From Desulfofundulus australicus DSM 11792 (GTDB taxonomy: Bacteria; Bacillota; Desulfotomaculia; Desulfotomaculales; Desulfovirgulaceae), in NCBI RefSeq assembly GCF_900129285.1, contig NZ_FQUW01000013.1, forward strand, positions 7,499 through 71,498: a stretch of 64,000 bases of DNA, in the 5' to 3' direction. The first letter of the stretch is position 1. Each line of letters starts with the position of its first letter. Both the position numbers and the translations under genes were made by a program. Positions 62,369 through 64,000 of the stretch are shown here, in pieces. The notes beneath the pieces are model-generated. The model was not told the DNA's origin and did not search any database. It worked only from the letters and a program-made list of their open reading frames with translations.

Positions 62369-62417
62369 GGCCTGAAAAAATTTACTCGTAGAAGCGCTCC
62401 GCTACGGGTGACAGGCC
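62369..62417 (+). other. long hairpin in the island's right flank
   Basis: GGCCTG (62369-62374) pairs with CAGGCC (62412-62417) and, inside, CTCGTAG (62385-62391) pairs with CTACGGG (62402-62408, one wobble) around AAGCGCTCCG. There is no T-run, so it is not an ordinary terminator. It could be a remnant of a mobile-element end or a leader structure of the MFS gene. The rest of the 277-bp gap after the helicase holds the NAGPA fragment and the 19-bp repeat. Confidence 0.4.
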
Positions 62418-62420
62418 GGG

Positions 62421-62458
62421 AAAAGGTGGTGTATAAAAGAAAAGGTGGTGTATAAAAG
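62421..62458 (+). repeat. perfect 19-bp tandem duplication carrying the ribosome site
   Basis: AAAAGGTGGTGTATAAAAG occurs twice head to tail directly before the MFS start. Each copy carries an AAGGTGG ribosome site; only the second is at a working distance from the ATG. Confidence 0.85.
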
Positions 62459-62459
62459 T

Positions 62460-63845
62460 ATGAGTAATCAGCAGTACGCCAGCAGGTGGCGCATCCTTAC
62501 CGCGGTCCTGCTCGGTTCCATCATGGGCCCCATAGATGCCAGCGTGGTGTACATAGCCATACCGGTCATCGCCCGGGATTTCGGTGCAGACCCGGCTACC
62601 ATAGGCTGGGTGTCCATGGCCTATCTGCTGGTACTGGGCAGCTTGATACTCGCCTTTGGCCGGATGGGAGACATATTCGGCTTCAAGCGGGTCTTTTTGG
62701 CCGGTTTGATAACCTTTGTTCTCACCTCTGCCCTCTGTGGTCTTGCTCCCACGCTGGGAACCCTGATCCTGCTGCGGGCCCTGCAGGCCGTCGGGGCAGG
62801 CATGATGATGTCCATGGCCCCCGCCATCATCACTGCCGTGTTTCCACCCCAGGAGCGGGGCCGGGCTCTGGGTATGAACGGGATGATTGTGGCCCTTGGC
62901 CTGGCCATGGGACCCAGCCTGGGCGGGCTGCTGGCGGATGCCGTGGGGTGGCGGGCAATCTTTTTTATTAACGTGCCCATCGGTATTGCCGCTTACCTGT
63001 GGTGCCGGTATCTACTCCCCGACTTCCGCAGTGAAAAACGCCAGCGCTTCGACTGGCCGGGAGCAGTGCTGGCCTTTTGCGGCCTCGGCGCCCTGCTCCT
63101 GTCCGTCAGCCGTGGCGAAACCTTGAACTGGTCATGGCCCATCCTGCTGCTCGGTTTTGCGGCTCTCTCATTGCTTGTCCTGTTTGTCGTGGTGGAGAAG
63201 CGTTCACCCGAGCCCATGCTGGACCTCAAGCTTTTCAGCCTTCGCCCCTTTGCCGCCGGTAATCTGGCTGCCCTTCTAAACTTTATTACCCAGTATGTAA
63301 TCGTTTTCCTGACCCCTTTTCTCCTGCAGCAGGCGATGGGGCTTTCTGCCGGCCGGGCAGGAGCGGCCATGACCGCCTTTCCCCTGACGGTGCTGGTAGT
63401 TGCTCCCCTGGCCGGGTCCCTGTCGGATAAAATCGGCCAGCGGGGGCTGGCCTTCACGGGGTCGCTTATCTGTACCGTGGCAGCCCTGCTCCTGGCCGGT
63501 TTGGGACAGCATTCCGGCGCCGGCGATGTGGCCTGGCGTCTTGGCCTCTTCGGACTGGGCACAGGGCTTTTCCAGTCTCCCAACAACAGCGCCGTCATGG
63601 GTTCCGTGCCCCGCTTCCGGCTGGGCATCGCCGGGGGAGTGCTGGCCGCCACCCGGAATGTGGGGATGGTGCTGGGCATAGCCCTGGGCGGGGCAATACT
63701 GACGGCCCGGCAGGCCGCCTACCTGCACCTGGAACCGGGGGGAGCCTTCCTGGGTGCTCTCAAGGAAGCCTACCTGGCAGCGGCGCTGGTTTCGCTGGTA
63801 GCCACCGCGGCCTGCCTCTGGACCAGGTTGCCGGTGCGGGAATAA
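62460..63845 (+). CDS. MFS drug:H+ antiporter, DHA2 family (EmrB/QacA-like)
   Basis: 461-aa integral membrane exporter with about 14 hydrophobic helices. The DHA2 motifs are present: motif D1-like GSIMGPIDASVVYIAIP in helix 1, motif A FGRMGDIFGFKRVF between helices 2 and 3, and motif C-like GLAMGPSLGGLLAD in helix 5. ATG 62460 is 10 bases after AAAAGGTGG; the upstream GTG codons sit in the repeat. Substrate unknown, probably lipophilic drugs. Codon use is again G/C-rich, as outside the island. Confidence 0.9.
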   Translation: MSNQQYASRWRILTAVLLGSIMGPIDASVVYIAIPVIARDFGADPATIGWVSMAYLLVLGSLILAFGRMGDIFGFKRVFLAGLITFVLTSALCGLAPTLGTLILLRALQAVGAGMMMSMAPAIITAVFPPQERGRALGMNGMIVALGLAMGPSLGGLLADAVGWRAIFFINVPIGIAAYLWCRYLLPDFRSEKRQRFDWPGAVLAFCGLGALLLSVSRGETLNWSWPILLLGFAALSLLVLFVVVEKRSPEPMLDLKLFSLRPFAAGNLAALLNFITQYVIVFLTPFLLQQAMGLSAGRAGAAMTAFPLTVLVVAPLAGSLSDKIGQRGLAFTGSLICTVAALLLAGLGQHSGAGDVAWRLGLFGLGTGLFQSPNNSAVMGSVPRFRLGIAGGVLAATRNVGMVLGIALGGAILTARQAAYLHLEPGGAFLGALKEAYLAAALVSLVATAACLWTRLPVRE

Positions 63846-63851
63846 AAAGGA

Positions 63852-64000
63852 TTACCTGTTGTGGGGCCAGGACCCCTTTTTCTTCAATTCCAGGACCAGT
63901 TTGTGCAGCGCTCTCTTTTCAATACGCGAGACGTAGGACCTGGATATACCCAGCTTCCTGGCTATTTCCCTCTGGGTGGCCTGAATACCGTTATCCAGGC
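63852..64000 (-). CDS. sporulation sigma factor, SigK-like (C-terminal fragment; runs off the window)
   Basis: The last 48 codons of a minus-strand gene are visible. They read [24 protein letters not shown] followed by a basic tail, the region 4.2 helix-turn-helix that contacts the -35 element. The [10 protein letters not shown] sequence is typical of the SigK/SigE group, closest to SigK. It supports an endospore-forming host. The 5' part lies outside the window. Confidence 0.8.
   Translation of the reverse strand, partial: LDNGIQATQREIARKLGISRSYVSRIEKRALHKLVLELKKKGSWPHNR

Noticed and set aside
1-64000. tRNA or rRNA genes
   Set aside because: None were recognised by eye on either strand, including at the island boundaries where a tRNA attachment site might be expected; no tRNA-finding program was run.

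Overview
The window looks like chromosomal DNA from an anaerobic, endospore-forming Firmicute of the Desulfotomaculum/Pelotomaculum (Peptococcaceae) kind. The evidence is the gene order around recJ-rel-dtd-hisS-aspS-tcdA-rarA-iscR-iscS-iscU-mnmA-alaS-ireB-ruvX-mltG, which follows the Bacillus/Clostridia order. Frequent GTG/TTG starts behind strong Shine-Dalgarno sites, several ferredoxin-type proteins, a selenoprotein, and the C-terminal end of a SigK-like sigma factor at the right edge agree with this. The species assignment is inference from gene order and style only.

Layout. 0-8.7 kb: a complete type I-B (Tneap-like) CRISPR-Cas operon on the minus strand, cas6-cas8b-cas7-cas5-cas3-cas4-cas1-cas2. 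No array is in the window; one may lie just left of base 1. 8.8-14 kb: an unrecognised gene, a ComM-type AAA ATPase, a Cys-rich small protein, acylphosphatase and a CoA-disulfide-reductase/rhodanese fusion. 14-24.3 kb: recJ with a long helicase-like tail, bifunctional rel, galE, dtd, a metallo-beta-lactamase hydrolase, an orphan histidine kinase, and an AcsA-like protein that has lost its catalytic lysine and P-loop residues. 24.3-36 kb: a MinD-like ATPase, hisS-aspS behind a strong promoter and possible attenuator, a probable 6S RNA, tcdA, thioredoxin, a 212-bp structured element with perfect 14-bp inverted ends, rarA, and the Fe-S/tRNA-thiolation set iscR-iscS-iscU-mnmA. 36-48 kb: alaS, ireB, an aldo-keto reductase with ferredoxin tail, ruvX and cell-wall genes (VanW/G5 protein, mltG, U32 peptidase, a transpeptidase). 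48-51.5 kb: ferredoxin, FmdB, a second thioredoxin, a glutaredoxin-like selenoprotein (in-frame UGA in the active site plus a bacterial SECIS hairpin), a DUF554 membrane protein and a secreted NAGPA-domain protein.

51.5-62.2 kb is an island that is visibly A/T-richer than its surroundings. It holds a PIN-toxin/antitoxin pair and two very large, translationally coupled genes: a 1663-aa coiled-coil/membrane/beta-rich protein of unknown family and a 1631-aa DEAH helicase with a C-terminal DUF1998 module. This two-gene layout resembles Druantia (DruH-DruE) phage defence, but the partner protein is not one I recognise, so it may be a new variant. The island is bracketed by the NAGPA gene and a decayed 129-bp copy of that gene's 3' part (119/129 identical by hand count), a footprint of insertion or recombination. 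An MFS (DHA2) exporter and the SigK-like fragment close the window.

The most notable items are the Druantia-like island with its duplicated boundary, the selenoprotein that ordinary gene calling would miss, the degenerate AcsA, the inverted-repeat structured element, and the hisS leader.
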